In this document: in pieces, positions 30,186 to 40,683 of the stretch
Layout of the letters: each line of letters opens with the position of its first letter
Position numbering within the stretch: the stretch's first letter is position 1
Assembly (NCBI GenBank): GCA_015232335.1
Contig: JADFZV010000007.1
Coordinates: 52,107-116,106 of the forward strand
DNA: 64,000 bases
Source of the DNA: Alphaproteobacteria bacterium
Lineage (GTDB): Bacteria; Pseudomonadota; Alphaproteobacteria; Rhodospirillales; WMHbin7
Direction of reading: 5' to 3'
Notes under the pieces: model-generated
Database searches by the model: none
The model's input: the letters and a program-made list of their open reading frames with translations, nothing else
Told to the model about the DNA's origin: nothing
Position numbers and translations under genes: made by a program

Positions 30186-31475
30186 ATGGATCGTATTCGC
30201 ATTCTGGGCGGTGTGCCGCTCGAGGGCAGCATTTCCATCGGCGGCGCCAAGAACGCGGCCCTGCCCCTGATGGCGGCCAGCCTGCTGACCGGCGAAACCC
30301 TCACACTTTCCAATCTGCCCCATCTGGCCGATATCTCGACCATGGCCAATCTGCTGGCCCAGCATGGCGTGATGCTGGGATTGAACGGCGCCGATTCGGC
30401 CAAGGGCGGCTTTGCCGGGCGCGTGATGGATTTCAATGCCGCCAAGATCACCAGCACCGAAGCCCCCTATGATCTGGTCCGGCGCATGCGCGCCTCGGTT
30501 CTGGTTCTGGGGCCATTGGTGGCGCGCGAAGGCAAGGCCAAAGTGTCGCTGCCCGGTGGTTGCGCCATCGGCACGCGTCCGGTCGATCTGCATCTGATGG
30601 CGCTGGAGCAGATGGGCGCCAAGATCGAGTTGAAGGAAGGCTATATTTTCGCAGAAGCGCCTAAGGGCCTGAAGGGGGCGCATGTCGTGTTTCCCAAAGT
30701 CTCGGTGGGTGCTACCGAAAACACGTTAATGGCGGCCTGTCTGGCCCAGGGCGAGACCGTCATCGTGAACGCCGCCCGCGAGCCCGAGGTGAGCGATCTG
30801 GCGCACTGCCTAGTCGCCATGGGGGCCAAGATCGAGGGCATCGGCACCGGCAGCCTGCGCATCCAGGGACAAACCAGCCTGCATGGGGCCACACATGCCG
30901 TGGTGCCCGACCGCATCGAAACCGGTTCCTTCGCCGTGGCGGCCGCCATCACCCGGGGACGGATCGAACTGGTGGGAGCCAGGCGCGATACGCTGGAGTC
31001 GGTGGAGAAAGTGCTGCTCGATGCCGGCGTGGTTCTGGAGGAAGGGACCAAAGGATTGATCGTTTCGGCGCGTGAAAACGATCTGGTCGGCGTTGACATC
31101 ATGACGGAGCCCTATCCCGGCTTTCCCACCGACATGCAGGCCCAGTTCATGGTGCTGATGGCGACCGTCAAGGGGGCCAGCATGATTACCGAAACCATCT
31201 TCGAGAACCGGTTCATGCATGTGCCCGAATTGGTGCGCATGGGAGCCAAGGTCAATGTGCATGGCGCCTCGGCCATCGTGCGCGGCTCGGCCAGGCTTTC
31301 CGGCGCCCAGGTTATGGCGACCGATCTCAGGGCCTCGGTCTCGCTGGTGCTGGCGGGTCTGGCGGCCCAGGGCGAAACCATCGTCAACCGCGTCTATCAT
31401 CTGGATCGCGGCTATGAACGGCTGGAAGAAAAGCTGGCCGCCTGCGGCGCCAGAATCGAACGGCTTAAGGGATAA
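30186..31475 (+). CDS. murA: UDP-N-acetylglucosamine 1-carboxyvinyltransferase
   Basis: [37 protein letters not shown]...[16 protein letters not shown]. Confidence 0.98.
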   Translation: MDRIRILGGVPLEGSISIGGAKNAALPLMAASLLTGETLTLSNLPHLADISTMANLLAQHGVMLGLNGADSAKGGFAGRVMDFNAAKITSTEAPYDLVRRMRASVLVLGPLVAREGKAKVSLPGGCAIGTRPVDLHLMALEQMGAKIELKEGYIFAEAPKGLKGAHVVFPKVSVGATENTLMAACLAQGETVIVNAAREPEVSDLAHCLVAMGAKIEGIGTGSLRIQGQTSLHGATHAVVPDRIETGSFAVAAAITRGRIELVGARRDTLESVEKVLLDAGVVLEEGTKGLIVSARENDLVGVDIMTEPYPGFPTDMQAQFMVLMATVKGASMITETIFENRFMHVPELVRMGAKVNVHGASAIVRGSARLSGAQVMATDLRASVSLVLAGLAAQGETIVNRVYHLDRGYERLEEKLAACGARIERLKG

Positions 31476-31504
31476 TCTTTTCCCTTTGCTTGGGAGGAAT
31501 GCCG

Positions 31505-32605
31505 ATGTCACTTCTGTTCGATCCCTTGCCCATCCGCAAGGCCACCCTGCCCAACCGCATCGTCGTGGCCCCCATGTGCCAGTATGCCGCCGAGGCGGGG
31601 CTGGTCCGCCCTTGGCATCTGATGCATTACGGAACACTGGTTGCTGGCGGTGTCGGCATGCTGGTCATCGAGGCGACCGGCGTCTCGCCCGAGGGGCGCA
31701 TCTCGCCCGCCTGCCTTGGCCTTTATGATGACGCTTCTGAGGCCGCCTTCGCCGACTTGGTAAAGACCCTCAAAACCTTCGGCAACGGGCTGATCTCGGT
31801 GCAACTGGCCCATGCCGGGCGCAAGGCTTCGACCTCCTTAAAAACCGGCACTTCCTATCTGGCGCCGGACGAGGGCGGCTGGCCTCTGATCGGTCCCTCG
31901 CCCATTGCCTTTTCCGACAGATGGGCCGCCCCGTCAGAGGCATCCCAGTCTGACCTTGAGTGCCTGGTAAAAGCCTTTGCCAATGCGGCCCTGCGCGCCG
32001 AACGAGCGGGCTTTGACGCCATCGAGGTGCATTCGGCGCACGGCTATCTTCTGAACCAGTTCCTATCGCCGCTGGCCAACCAGCGCACGGATCGCTTTGG
32101 CGGCACGCTGGAAAACCGCATGCGCTTCCCGCTAGAGGTACTTGGCGCCGTGCGCAAGGTCTGGCCCGAGGACAAGCCCCTGGGATTTCGCATCAGCGCC
32201 ACCGACTGGGTTGAAGGTGGCTTCACCATCGACGAAGCCGTGACCTATGTCGGCAAGGTCAAAGACCTGGGCTACGATTTTGTCTGCGTCTCCTCGGGCG
32301 GCATGGTGCCCGACGCCCCCATTCCCGGCACCCAGCCCGGCTATCAACTGGCCCTGGCCGAGCGCATCCGCAAGGAAACAGGGATATTGGTGCGCGCCGT
32401 CGGCATGATCGCCGACCCTTTGCAGGCCGAAGCGGTTCTGAAAAACGGCCAGGCCGACATGATCGCGCTGGGCCGCGCCTTTCTGGACGATCCGCGCTGG
32501 GTCTGGCGAGCCGCAGAGGCCCTGGGAGCCGATTTCGCCTATCCCTTCCGCTATGCCAGATGCCATCCCCAGGCTTGGCCGGGGGCGAAGTTGATCAGGG
32601 ACTGA
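31505..32605 (+). CDS. NADH:flavin oxidoreductase, Old Yellow Enzyme family (YqjM/NamA-like)
   Basis: MSLLFDPLPIRKATLPNRIVVAPMCQYAAEAG...HAGRKAS...FDAIEVHSAHGYLLNQFLSPLANQRTDRFGG. Confidence 0.92.
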   Translation: MSLLFDPLPIRKATLPNRIVVAPMCQYAAEAGLVRPWHLMHYGTLVAGGVGMLVIEATGVSPEGRISPACLGLYDDASEAAFADLVKTLKTFGNGLISVQLAHAGRKASTSLKTGTSYLAPDEGGWPLIGPSPIAFSDRWAAPSEASQSDLECLVKAFANAALRAERAGFDAIEVHSAHGYLLNQFLSPLANQRTDRFGGTLENRMRFPLEVLGAVRKVWPEDKPLGFRISATDWVEGGFTIDEAVTYVGKVKDLGYDFVCVSSGGMVPDAPIPGTQPGYQLALAERIRKETGILVRAVGMIADPLQAEAVLKNGQADMIALGRAFLDDPRWVWRAAEALGADFAYPFRYARCHPQAWPGAKLIRD

Positions 32606-32609
32606 CCCC

Positions 32610-32633
32610 CTATTCCCGCTCGTCAATCCAGGC
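32610..32633. repeat. iscX 3'-end repeat copy (att-like), distal
   Basis: CTATTCCCGCTCGTCAATCCAGGC matches 33366-33389 CTACTCCCGCTCGTCGATCCAGGC at 22/24; minus strand encodes AWIDERE*, identical to the IscX C-terminus. Confidence 0.8.
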
Positions 32634-32641
32634 TTCGGAAA

Positions 32642-33019
32642 TCAACGGCACAAGCTTTCACAAAAGACCACAAACCTCTTGGCGTCCTCTGTCAGTCCGT
32701 GCGCCGTTTCGGCAAGAACCTTATTGCCCACGGCATAATCAGCCGCCAGGCGCAAATCATGGGCACGGTTGAAGGCGCGGCCCATTTGCCTGGCCTTCTC
32801 ATCCATGTCCTTGATCAGTTGTCCAAAGCGCCCGACCACCATGGCGTGGCGAAGGGGAGCCTCTTCCCCGCGACGAAGCAGCACGGCAATTGCAGCATGG
32901 AACATGGCATAATAGGCTTGGTGGACCATCGTTTCTGCCATGGTGCCGGGCTCAAGCCCCTGCATCTGGGTCAGAAAGGACCGTGCCTTCTGTAAATGCA
33001 GATCCACTTCTTCCTTCAC
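32642..33019 (-). CDS. HEPN-domain protein (MNT/HEPN toxin-antitoxin partner)
   Basis: VDLHLQKARSFLTQMQGL...MVHQAYYAMFHAAIAVLLRRGEEAPLRHAMVVGRFGQLI...RAFNRAHDLRLAADYAVG; overlaps MNT gene by 4 nt. Confidence 0.88.
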   Translation of the reverse strand: MKEEVDLHLQKARSFLTQMQGLEPGTMAETMVHQAYYAMFHAAIAVLLRRGEEAPLRHAMVVGRFGQLIKDMDEKARQMGRAFNRAHDLRLAADYAVGNKVLAETAHGLTEDAKRFVVFCESLCR

Positions 33020-33324
33020 ACCACAACGCCTTGACGCTCAATCTGGCGCAGGATGGCCAAGTCGGAAACTGGCCCGTCTGCAGGGAAGACCAACGGCTGA
33101 ATGAACTCGCCGGTCTCCAAGATCAGATCGTAAGCGGTGTCGGCAAGGGTGCATAAATCCCGGCTGTCTGCCCCGTTCTTCAGAAAAACGGCCATGTCCC
33201 AGTCTGACTGAGGAGTTGCGTCCCCCCTGGCCCGAGAACCAAACAACACGACACGATCAACCCGGCCAGGCAGGGCAGCCTGGGCGCGGCACTTGAACTC
33301 TCTGGGAATATCGATCATCGTCAT
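33016..33324 (-). CDS. MNT-type nucleotidyltransferase (antitoxin partner)
   Basis: RVVLFGSRARGDATPQSDWDMAVFL = GSX10DXD nucleotidyltransferase motif. Confidence 0.92.
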   Translation of the reverse strand: MTMIDIPREFKCRAQAALPGRVDRVVLFGSRARGDATPQSDWDMAVFLKNGADSRDLCTLADTAYDLILETGEFIQPLVFPADGPVSDLAILRQIERQGVVV

Positions 33325-33365
33325 GGCGCAATCCTACAACGAAATCGCCCTGCAGAAAAGCCGTC

Positions 33366-33572
33366 CTACTCCCGCTCGTCGATCCAGGCCATCTGGATGG
33401 CTTCGAGAATCTTCTCGTTCGACTTCAGGGGATCGTCGGCGAAATCCTCGAGCGCGCAAATCCATTTATGCAGATCGGTAAAGCGCAGATTGACGTTGTC
33501 GGCGTCGGGATGCGCGTCTTCCAACGCGATCGCGATGTCGTGAACGTCCTGCCACTTAAGGGGTTTGCTCAC
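33366..33572 (-). CDS. iscX: Fe-S cluster assembly protein IscX
   Basis: [71 protein letters not shown] start. Confidence 0.95.
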   Translation of the reverse strand: MSKPLKWQDVHDIAIALEDAHPDADNVNLRFTDLHKWICALEDFADDPLKSNEKILEAIQMAWIDERE

Positions 33573-33685
33573 TTCTTTTTGTCCCTAGCCGGGCGCCTGC
33601 GTCCCGCAGGCTTGGCCGCGGCCTCAATGGCCGCTGGTCGCGAACGATGAACCTGCGTTCGCTCCAATCTCACTTCTTCTTGTCC
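33568..33685. repeat. structured ~101-bp insert between fdx and iscX bounded by 17-bp direct repeats
   Basis: CTCACTTCTTTTTGTCC (33568-33584) vs CTCACTTCTTCTTGTCC (33669-33685), 16/17; between them three perfect hairpins: GCCTGCG-TCC-CGCAGGC, GCGGCC-TCAAT-GGCCGC, GCGAACG-ATGAACCTG-CGTTCGC. Confidence 0.7.
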
Positions 33686-34023
33686 ACCATCATGTTGCGC
33701 GACGCCTTGGGCAGGGTCACCACCAGCCCGTCCAAGTCCTTGGTCATGACGATCTGACAGCCCAGGCGCGATGTCTGGGTCAGGCCAAAGGCGAGGTCGA
33801 GCATGTCTTCCTCGTCGTCGCTGGCATCCTTCAGCTTGCCATACCATTTTGGATCAACCACGACATGGCAGGTCGAACAGGCCAGAGAGCCTTCGCAGGC
33901 ACCTTCCAGGTCGAAATGGTTGCGATGCGCGATCTCCAGGACCGACAGGCCTTCGGGCGCATCGACGTCATGCGGCTTTCCGTCCCGGTCGATAAACGTC
34001 ATTTTCGCCATAACCGTTGTCAC
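33670..34023 (-). CDS. fdx: ISC-type [2Fe-2S] ferredoxin
   Basis: [60 protein letters not shown]. Start could be internal (MAKMTF). Confidence 0.95.
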   Translation of the reverse strand: MTTVMAKMTFIDRDGKPHDVDAPEGLSVLEIAHRNHFDLEGACEGSLACSTCHVVVDPKWYGKLKDASDDEEDMLDLAFGLTQTSRLGCQIVMTKDLDGLVVTLPKASRNMMVDKKK

Positions 34024-35900
34024 TCCCCCACGCGTTTTTCCAGGCTGTCCATGCTGACCCCAGCCAGGGCCTTCCTGATGCCGCGATCCATGCGCTTTTC
34101 GGCAAAGGGCTTGGTGGCGGTTTCCAGGGCTTCGGCCGAGGCCAGAATAGCCTCGCGATCACTGGCCTCGCAAGCCGTCTCGACAGTTGCGATGGCCCGG
34201 TCGATCCCCTCCCGTTCTGAAGGCGAGAGCAGATCCGAATCATGCGAAAGTGCTGCACGCACAGCCAGCAGATTGCGCCTGGCATCCACCTTGGCCTCGG
34301 CCAAGAGGCGCGCCGCCATGTCGTCCTTGGCGTGTTCAAGACTGTCCTTCAGCATCTCGGCCATTTCTTCTTCCGAAATTCCGTAAGACGGTTTGACCTG
34401 CACTTGCGATTCCACCCCTGTCGTGGTTTCGCAAGCACTGACCGTCAACAGCCCATCAGCATCGACGGTGAAAGTAACCCGGATGCGCGCCGCCCCGGCG
34501 GCCATGGGCGGAATGCCCGACAGCGTGAAACGGGCCAGGGAACGGTTCTGAGCCACCAATTCGCGCTCGCCCTGAACGACGTGAATCATCATCGACGCCT
34601 GACCATCTTGATAGGTGGTGAATTCCTGAGCCAGGGCGGCTGGAATCGGCGTGTTGCGCAAAATCACCTTCTCGACGATGCCGCCCATAGTCTCGAGACC
34701 CAGCGACAAGGGTGTCACGTCCAAAAGCAGCGTGTCGGAACCGTGGGTCAGCGCCTCGGCCTGCTGGGCTGCCCCCACCGCCACCACCTCGTCGGGATTG
34801 ATGTTGGCCAAGGGTTGTGTGCCGAAGAGGTCGGCGACGCGCTTCCTGACCAGGGGAACCCGGGTCGAGCCTCCGACCAGCACCACACCCTTGACGTCCT
34901 CGGGCAAGGCCGCAGCATCTTCCAGTACCTGACGGCAGATGGTGATGGTGCGTTCGATCAGGGGCGAGATCATCGCCTCCAGCGTCTGACGGGATAGCGC
35001 ATGTTTGCTGACCTTGCCGTCGAACTCCAGCATCCATTCGCCCTCGGAACGCGAGGTGAGACACTCCTTGGCCACGCGGGCCGTCATCAGCGCTTGCTTG
35101 ACCCTGCCCGCATCCAGCGAGGTGACGCCGCGCTCGGCCAGAAACAATTCTGCGATCATGTGATCGATATCGTCGCCGCCCAGCGCCGCATCGCCTCCGG
35201 TGGCCTTGACCTGGAAGACGCCCTTTTCCATGCGCAACAGCGAGACGTCAAAGGTGCCGCCGCCCAGATCATACACCGCATACAGCCCCTCGGCGCCCTG
35301 ATCGAGCCCATAGGCAAGGGCCGCCGCCGTTGGCTCGTTGACCAGACGCAACACCTCGATTCCGGCCAGACGCGCCGCGTCCTTAGTGGCGGTCCTTGCA
35401 GCATCGTCGAAATAGGCGGGCACGGTGATCACCGCCTTGGGCACCTTTTTGCCCAAAGCGGCCTCAGCTTGGGCGCGGACAGCCTTCAGAATGTCGGCGG
35501 AAATTTCGACAGGCGACAGGGTGCGTCCGGCCACTTTAAGCCGGACCATGCCGGTTGCGTCGCCATCGACCTCGAAGGGCAACTGCCCGGCCACCGCCTT
35601 TATATCCTCAATGCCCCGGCCCATCAGGCGCTTGATGGAGCTGACCACATCTTGCGGACGGTCGAGAATCAGATTGCGCGCCTCATGGCCAACGACCACC
35701 TCGTCATCCCTGCCATAGGCCACGACAGATGGAATGATGGCGCGGCCCTTGTCGTCTCGCAGCACTTCGGGTTTGCCTTGGCGGGAAATGGCAACCACCG
35801 AGTTGGTGGTGCCAAGATCGATGCCCACCGCCACTTCGTCGCCGGCATGCGGCAGCGGCGTTTCGCCCGGCTCGAAGATGTCGAACAGCATATCGCTCAC
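34020..35900 (-). CDS. hscA: Fe-S assembly chaperone HscA
   Basis: [39 protein letters not shown] at 35900 overlaps hscB stop. Confidence 0.95.
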   Translation of the reverse strand: MSDMLFDIFEPGETPLPHAGDEVAVGIDLGTTNSVVAISRQGKPEVLRDDKGRAIIPSVVAYGRDDEVVVGHEARNLILDRPQDVVSSIKRLMGRGIEDIKAVAGQLPFEVDGDATGMVRLKVAGRTLSPVEISADILKAVRAQAEAALGKKVPKAVITVPAYFDDAARTATKDAARLAGIEVLRLVNEPTAAALAYGLDQGAEGLYAVYDLGGGTFDVSLLRMEKGVFQVKATGGDAALGGDDIDHMIAELFLAERGVTSLDAGRVKQALMTARVAKECLTSRSEGEWMLEFDGKVSKHALSRQTLEAMISPLIERTITICRQVLEDAAALPEDVKGVVLVGGSTRVPLVRKRVADLFGTQPLANINPDEVVAVGAAQQAEALTHGSDTLLLDVTPLSLGLETMGGIVEKVILRNTPIPAALAQEFTTYQDGQASMMIHVVQGERELVAQNRSLARFTLSGIPPMAAGAARIRVTFTVDADGLLTVSACETTTGVESQVQVKPSYGISEEEMAEMLKDSLEHAKDDMAARLLAEAKVDARRNLLAVRAALSHDSDLLSPSEREGIDRAIATVETACEASDREAILASAEALETATKPFAEKRMDRGIRKALAGVSMDSLEKRVGE

Positions 35901-36541
35901 AGCGTTCCTCGCGTCATTCTGGACTTGCGTCCGCGCGCCTCGTCGGACAGGCGCATAAGATATTTCAAACGCATCACCAGCTTGGCCGCACCTTCCAGGC
36001 ATTCGGCGGCAAAAGCCTGAGACAGATCATCGACCGCAAAGGCGATATCCGATTCCGTTCTGGCCAGAATGGCCTGAACCTGCTCGGCAGAATCGGCCTC
36101 CATCAAGGCTTCTCTGGCTTCCATCTGCTCCATGAGCAAGGCGGGATCGGCAGGCTTAGCGCTGTCTTCGGCATCGGCCTTGCGGCCCTTCAGTTTCAGA
36201 AGATAGGCTGCCCGCTTCAAAGGCTCCTTCAGCGTTTCATAGGCCTCGTTGAGGGCCATGGCCTGCTGCTGGCTCATCAGTTTTTCCTTGGCCGACCGGG
36301 CGGCGAAGCGATCCGGATGCAGGCGGCGCTGAAAGCCGAAATAGTGGCGCTCAAGCTCTCCTTGATCCACATCGAAGCCGGGCATCAGGCCCAGACGCTG
36401 GAAATGGTCCATCGGTCTCGGCGGCTGGACGGCGCCGCAAACCGAGCAGAACAGGGCGCGCGGGCTGGCCGGGCCTTTGCACGACCAACACTCGACGACG
36501 CAGGCCTCAAGGCCATCCGTGTGATGGGCTTCAATGTTCAT
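35897..36541 (-). CDS. hscB: Fe-S assembly co-chaperone HscB
   Basis: CWSCKGPASPRALFCSVCGAVQPP; DHFQRLGLMPGFDVDQGELERHYFGFQRRLHPDRF (J-domain HPD). Confidence 0.95.
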   Translation of the reverse strand: MNIEAHHTDGLEACVVECWSCKGPASPRALFCSVCGAVQPPRPMDHFQRLGLMPGFDVDQGELERHYFGFQRRLHPDRFAARSAKEKLMSQQQAMALNEAYETLKEPLKRAAYLLKLKGRKADAEDSAKPADPALLMEQMEAREALMEADSAEQVQAILARTESDIAFAVDDLSQAFAAECLEGAAKLVMRLKYLMRLSDEARGRKSRMTRGTL

Positions 36542-36556
36542 ATTTCACAAGATCAA

Positions 36557-36895
36557 TCAGACGTGGAAGGATTCGCCGCAGCCGCAGCGCCCCTTCTCGT
36601 TGGGATTACGAAAAACGAAACCGCTCTTCATCTGTTCCTCGACATAGTCCATCTCGGTGCCCAGGATGAACAAGGTGGCCTTGGGGTCGATGAAGATCGT
36701 GACCCCCTTGTCCTCGACGGTTTCGTCATAGGGGCTTTTCTCGTCGGCAAACTCGACCGTGTAGGACATGCCCGAGCAGCCCTTGGAGCGAACGCCGATG
36801 CGAACGCCGACCGTGGGCTTGCCGCGCTTGGCGATCAATGCCTTGACGCGCTCTGCCGCTGCATCGGTGATGGAGATGGGAGCCGGTGCTGTCAT
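36557..36895 (-). CDS. iscA: iron-sulfur cluster assembly protein IscA
   Basis: [43 protein letters not shown]...CGCGESFHV. Confidence 0.95.
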   Translation of the reverse strand: MTAPAPISITDAAAERVKALIAKRGKPTVGVRIGVRSKGCSGMSYTVEFADEKSPYDETVEDKGVTIFIDPKATLFILGTEMDYVEEQMKSGFVFRNPNEKGRCGCGESFHV

Positions 36896-36905
36896 ATCTT
36901 GATCC

Positions 36906-37313
36906 TTATTGTGCAGCTTCGCCGTTCTTGGCGGGGCCGTGCTTGGTCTTGTAGTCGGTAATCGCCGCCTTGATCGCATCCTCGGCCAGCACCGAACAGT
37001 GGATCTTGACGGGCGGCAGGGCTAGATGCTGCGCGATGTCGGTATTCTTGATCGACGATGCCTCGTCCAAGGTCTTGCCCTTGACCCATTCGGTGACCAA
37101 TGAGCTGGACGCAATGGCCGAGCCGCAGCCGAAGGTCTTGAACTTGGCGTCCTCGATGATGCCCTCGGGGCTTACCTGGATTTGCAGGCGCATGACGTCG
37201 CCGCAGGCGGGAGCACCTACCAGACCGGTGCCGACATGCGCATCGTCCTTGTTGAGAGAACCCACGTTCCGGGGGTTCTCGAAGTGGTCGATGACCTTGT
37301 CGCTGTATGACAT
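36906..37313 (-). CDS. iscU: Fe-S cluster scaffold IscU
   Basis: [47 protein letters not shown]...[22 protein letters not shown]. Confidence 0.97.
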   Translation of the reverse strand: MSYSDKVIDHFENPRNVGSLNKDDAHVGTGLVGAPACGDVMRLQIQVSPEGIIEDAKFKTFGCGSAIASSSLVTEWVKGKTLDEASSIKNTDIAQHLALPPVKIHCSVLAEDAIKAAITDYKTKHGPAKNGEAAQ

Positions 37314-37325
37314 GAGACGTACTCC

Positions 37326-38559
37326 TTAATGTTCGGCCCATTGGATCGATTTGATGTCGATCCCGGCCTCTGCCATTTCCCAAAGCGGACTGAAGGCGCA
37401 ATTTCGTCACGCGTTCGACCAGCAGACTCGCCGCAATATCCACTTCGGCTTCCGTCGTGGTGCGCCCCAGACCGATGCGCAGGCTGGTATGGGCCATTTC
37501 TGCTTCGAGCCCCAGGGCGCGCAGCACGTAGGAAGGCTCCAGCGAGGCCGAGGTGCAGGCCGATCCCGACGACACCGCCAGTTCCTTGACCGCCATCATC
37601 AGCCCCTCGCCTTCGACGAAGGCGAAAGACAGATTGAGATTGCCTGGAATGCGCTTGTCCAGATGCCCATTCACAAAAACCTGGGGCAGACCACTCATCA
37701 CGATCTTCAAGAAGCGGTCGCGCAAAGCCGTCAGGCGGCTGGCCTCGACGTCCATTTCAGCCTGTGCAATACGACAGGCTTCGCCGATTCCGGCGCACAG
37801 AGGCGTTGCCAGAGTGCCCGAGCGCATGCCGCGCTCTTGGCCGCCGCCATTGATCTGCGCCATCAGGCGCACGCGGGGTTTCCTGCGCACGTAAAGCGCT
37901 CCGATCCCCTTGGGGCCATAGATCTTGTGGCCAGAAATGCTCATCAGATCGATCTTCATGGCATCGACATCAAGCGGTATCTTGCCCACCGCCTGGGCGC
38001 AATCGGTATGGAAAAAAACGCCCGCCGCGCGGCAGATGGCGCCGATCTCATGCATCGGCTGAATGACGCCGATCTCGTTGTTGACCGCCATTACCGAGAC
38101 CAGCACCGTCGTGTCCTTGATGGCCGACTTCAGTTGATCGAGGTCGATCAGCCCATCCGTCTTCACGGGCAAATAGGTCACCTCGAAACCATCGAGTTCC
38201 AAATGGCGGCAAGTATCCAAAACGCATTTATGCTCGGTCACCACGGTGATGATGTGGTTCTTCTTTTCCTTGTAGAACTGGGCGACGCCCTTGATCGCCA
38301 GATTGTTCGATTCCGTCGCCCCCGAGGTGAAAATGATCTCCTTGTCGGAAGCGCCGATGATGGCCCCCACCTGAGCCCGGGCCTTTTCAACTGCTTCCTC
38401 TGCCTCCCAGCCATACATGTGGTTGCGCGAATGCGGGTTGCCGAACTTCAAGGTGAAATAGGGCAGCATGACCTCGACCACTCTGGGATCGCAAGGCGTG
38501 GTGGCCTGATAATCCAGATAGATCGGACGCGGCAGGTCGTTGGCGGGCATATGGGTCAT
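37326..38559 (-). CDS. iscS: cysteine desulfurase IscS, apparent frameshift near 3' end
   Basis: [24 protein letters not shown]...[21 protein letters not shown]; the expected C-terminus [21 protein letters not shown] is present in another frame just after VTKLR, ending at 37326. Confidence 0.93.
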
Positions 38560-38571
38560 AAAGGCTTGTCC

Positions 38572-39039
38572 TTATTCCGCAGCCTGAGCGCCGGCGGCTC
38601 CTGCATGGAAAACGCCGCTGGTCCCCAGCACACGACGCTGACAAACATCGTCCAGCGTCACCGAGCTTAAGAAAAGATAAATCTGATTGCCCAATTCTTC
38701 CCACAGATCGTGGGTCAGGCAGCGGCCCTTGTTGTTGTGGCAGCCTGCGGGCTGTCCGGGCATGCAGCGCGTGGTCTGCAAAGGCTCGTCGACGGCCAGC
38801 ACGATGTCTGAAATGCGGGTCTGATTGGCAGCACGGGCCAAGAGATAGCCGCCGCCTGGGCCGCGAACACTTTTCACGATTCCGCCCTTGCGCAACCGGC
38901 CAAACAATTGTTCGAGATAGGAGAGCGAAATCTCCTGGCGATCAGCAATATCCGCCAGAGCGACGGGCGAGCCCTGCCCCTTGGTGGCCAGATCGACCAT
39001 CGCCATGACGGCGTAGCGTCCCTTTGTACTCAGTTTCAC
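38572..39039 (-). CDS. iscR: Rrf2-family Fe-S regulator IscR
   Basis: MKLSTKGRYAVMAMVDLATKG; three Cys CMPGQPAGCHNNKGRC. Confidence 0.95.
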   Translation of the reverse strand: MKLSTKGRYAVMAMVDLATKGQGSPVALADIADRQEISLSYLEQLFGRLRKGGIVKSVRGPGGGYLLARAANQTRISDIVLAVDEPLQTTRCMPGQPAGCHNNKGRCLTHDLWEELGNQIYLFLSSVTLDDVCQRRVLGTSGVFHAGAAGAQAAE

Positions 39040-39087
39040 AGGCGTGTCTCCTTCTCCAGAATGCCCGGGGGCTGCTTCTTGTCTTTG

Positions 39088-39819
39088 TCAGCCATGCCCT
39101 GCGGCGCGCGATTCATGTGCCGGCGATGCGGAATGATCTTCTTTTTCAGGCTCACCGGCAGCCAGACGCTGCTCCAGCTCCTCAAGGCGCTGCGACAGCG
39201 CCGTTACCTGGCGGTGTAATGTTTCAGCCGAGCGCGCCACCGGATCGGGCAAATGCTCGCTGGTCAGTCCATAGGCATGGAAGGTGGATTCCTCGTCCTT
39301 CTTCAAACGGCGCATGGCGACCCTTGCCGGAATGCCCACCATGGTCACACCCTTGGGCACGTCGGACAGAACAACGGCGTTGGCGCCAATGCGAGCCCCC
39401 TGGCCAATGACGTGCGGCCCCAGGATTTGAGCCCCAGAGCCTACAATGACGCCATCTTCCAGCGTGGGGTGGCGCCTGCCCTTGTGCAGGCTGGTCCCGC
39501 CCAGGGTTACGCCATGGTAAAGTGTCACATCGTCGCCAATAACGGCAGTCTCGCCGATGACCACCCCCATCCCGTGATCAATGAACAGGCGCCGCCCGAT
39601 GGTAGCACCGGGATGAATCTCGATCCCGGTCAGGATTCGGGAAACCTGAGACACCATCCGGCCTAACAGCTTGAATTCATTGGCCCAAAGCCAGTGAGAG
39701 AGGCGAAAAAACAACAGGGCGTGAATGCCGGGATAGCAGAACAGCACCTCAAGCGCCGAACGGGCAGCCGGGTCGCGCTCGACAATCGATGCAATATCTT
39801 CTTGAAGCCTCTTGAACAT
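39088..39819 (-). CDS. cysE: serine O-acetyltransferase
   Basis: [39 protein letters not shown]...[43 protein letters not shown]. Confidence 0.95.
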   Translation of the reverse strand: MFKRLQEDIASIVERDPAARSALEVLFCYPGIHALLFFRLSHWLWANEFKLLGRMVSQVSRILTGIEIHPGATIGRRLFIDHGMGVVIGETAVIGDDVTLYHGVTLGGTSLHKGRRHPTLEDGVIVGSGAQILGPHVIGQGARIGANAVVLSDVPKGVTMVGIPARVAMRRLKKDEESTFHAYGLTSEHLPDPVARSAETLHRQVTALSQRLEELEQRLAAGEPEKEDHSASPAHESRAAGHG

Positions 39820-39903
39820 CTGGCTACCCGCCGTGCTATAGATACGCGCCTGCCGCCAAGGCCTTTGGGACGCATTCCCGAAAGACCCTAGTCGGTAATA
39901 GGG

Positions 39904-39935
39904 AATATAGGTTGCCCGACTAGTCTGGTCAAGTA
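39904..39935 (-). promoter_or_regulatory. candidate cysE-isc promoter overlapped by an IscR-type site
   Basis: Minus strand ATACTTGACCAGACTAGTCGGGCAACCTATATT: TTGACC-N17-TATATT; GACCAGACTAGTCGGGC resembles the IscR type 1 pattern. Confidence 0.6.
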
Positions 39936-40026
39936 TGGCCGGAAAAGGGAATTTCCTTAACAGGCCCATGACCGGGTTCCTGGTTTCACAGGGGCTTAAG
40001 GCGGGGTGCAGCGCTTCAGGAGTTCA

Positions 40027-40680
40027 ATGCCCGACGTCATTTTCCAGGGCCCCGAGGGCCGTCTCGAAGGTAGATACACCCACGGCAAGGACGCCAGTGC
40101 GCCAATCGCCCTTGTGCTGCATCCCCATCCCCAGCGGGGCGGGACCATGAACAACAAGGTGGTCTATACGCTCTACCATGCCTTTGTGGACCGTGGCTTT
40201 TCCACCTTGCGCTTCAATTTCCGGGGCGTCGGCCGCTCGCAGGGCCGTTTCGACAACGGCCAGGGCGAACTGTCGGACGCTGCTTCTGCGCTGGACTGGC
40301 TGCAGACCTATAATCCCAACGCCACCAGTTGCTGGATCGCGGGCTATTCCTTCGGCGCCTGGATCGGCATGCAGCTTTTGATGCGCCGCCCCGAGATCGA
40401 GGGGTTTCTTTCGATATCGCCCCCCGCCAGCATCTATGACTTTACCTTCCTGGCCCCCTGCCCCTCGTCGGGTCTGATCGTCCATGGCACCGTGGACGAC
40501 GTGGTGCCCGAGGCGGCCGTCGCCAAGCTGGCCCACAAGCTGGGCAGCCAGAAGGGGATCGAAGTGACCTATAAGACCATCCCCGGCGCCAGCCATTTCT
40601 ACACGGAACAACTGGCCGACCTGATGGGCATCATCGGGGGCTATCTCGACAAGTCGCTGGAAAAACCCAAGGCGGCGTAG
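40027..40680 (+). CDS. alpha/beta hydrolase (COG2945-like)
   Basis: IALVLHPHPQRGGTMNNKVVYTLYHAFVDRGFSTLRFNFRGVGRSQG...WIAGYSFGAWIGMQ. Confidence 0.88.
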   Translation: MPDVIFQGPEGRLEGRYTHGKDASAPIALVLHPHPQRGGTMNNKVVYTLYHAFVDRGFSTLRFNFRGVGRSQGRFDNGQGELSDAASALDWLQTYNPNATSCWIAGYSFGAWIGMQLLMRRPEIEGFLSISPPASIYDFTFLAPCPSSGLIVHGTVDDVVPEAAVAKLAHKLGSQKGIEVTYKTIPGASHFYTEQLADLMGIIGGYLDKSLEKPKAA

Positions 40681-40683
40681 GCG

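Noticed and set aside
33569-33847. 92-aa minus-strand ORF spanning the fdx/iscX insert
   Set aside because: Overlaps fdx out of frame and reads through the hairpin repeat; no coding evidence.
36892-37325. C-terminal ~145 residues of the 555-aa IscS ORF
   Set aside because: Out-of-frame reading of iscU following a frameshift; composition (RGRDRHQ..., [11 protein letters not shown]) is not protein-like.
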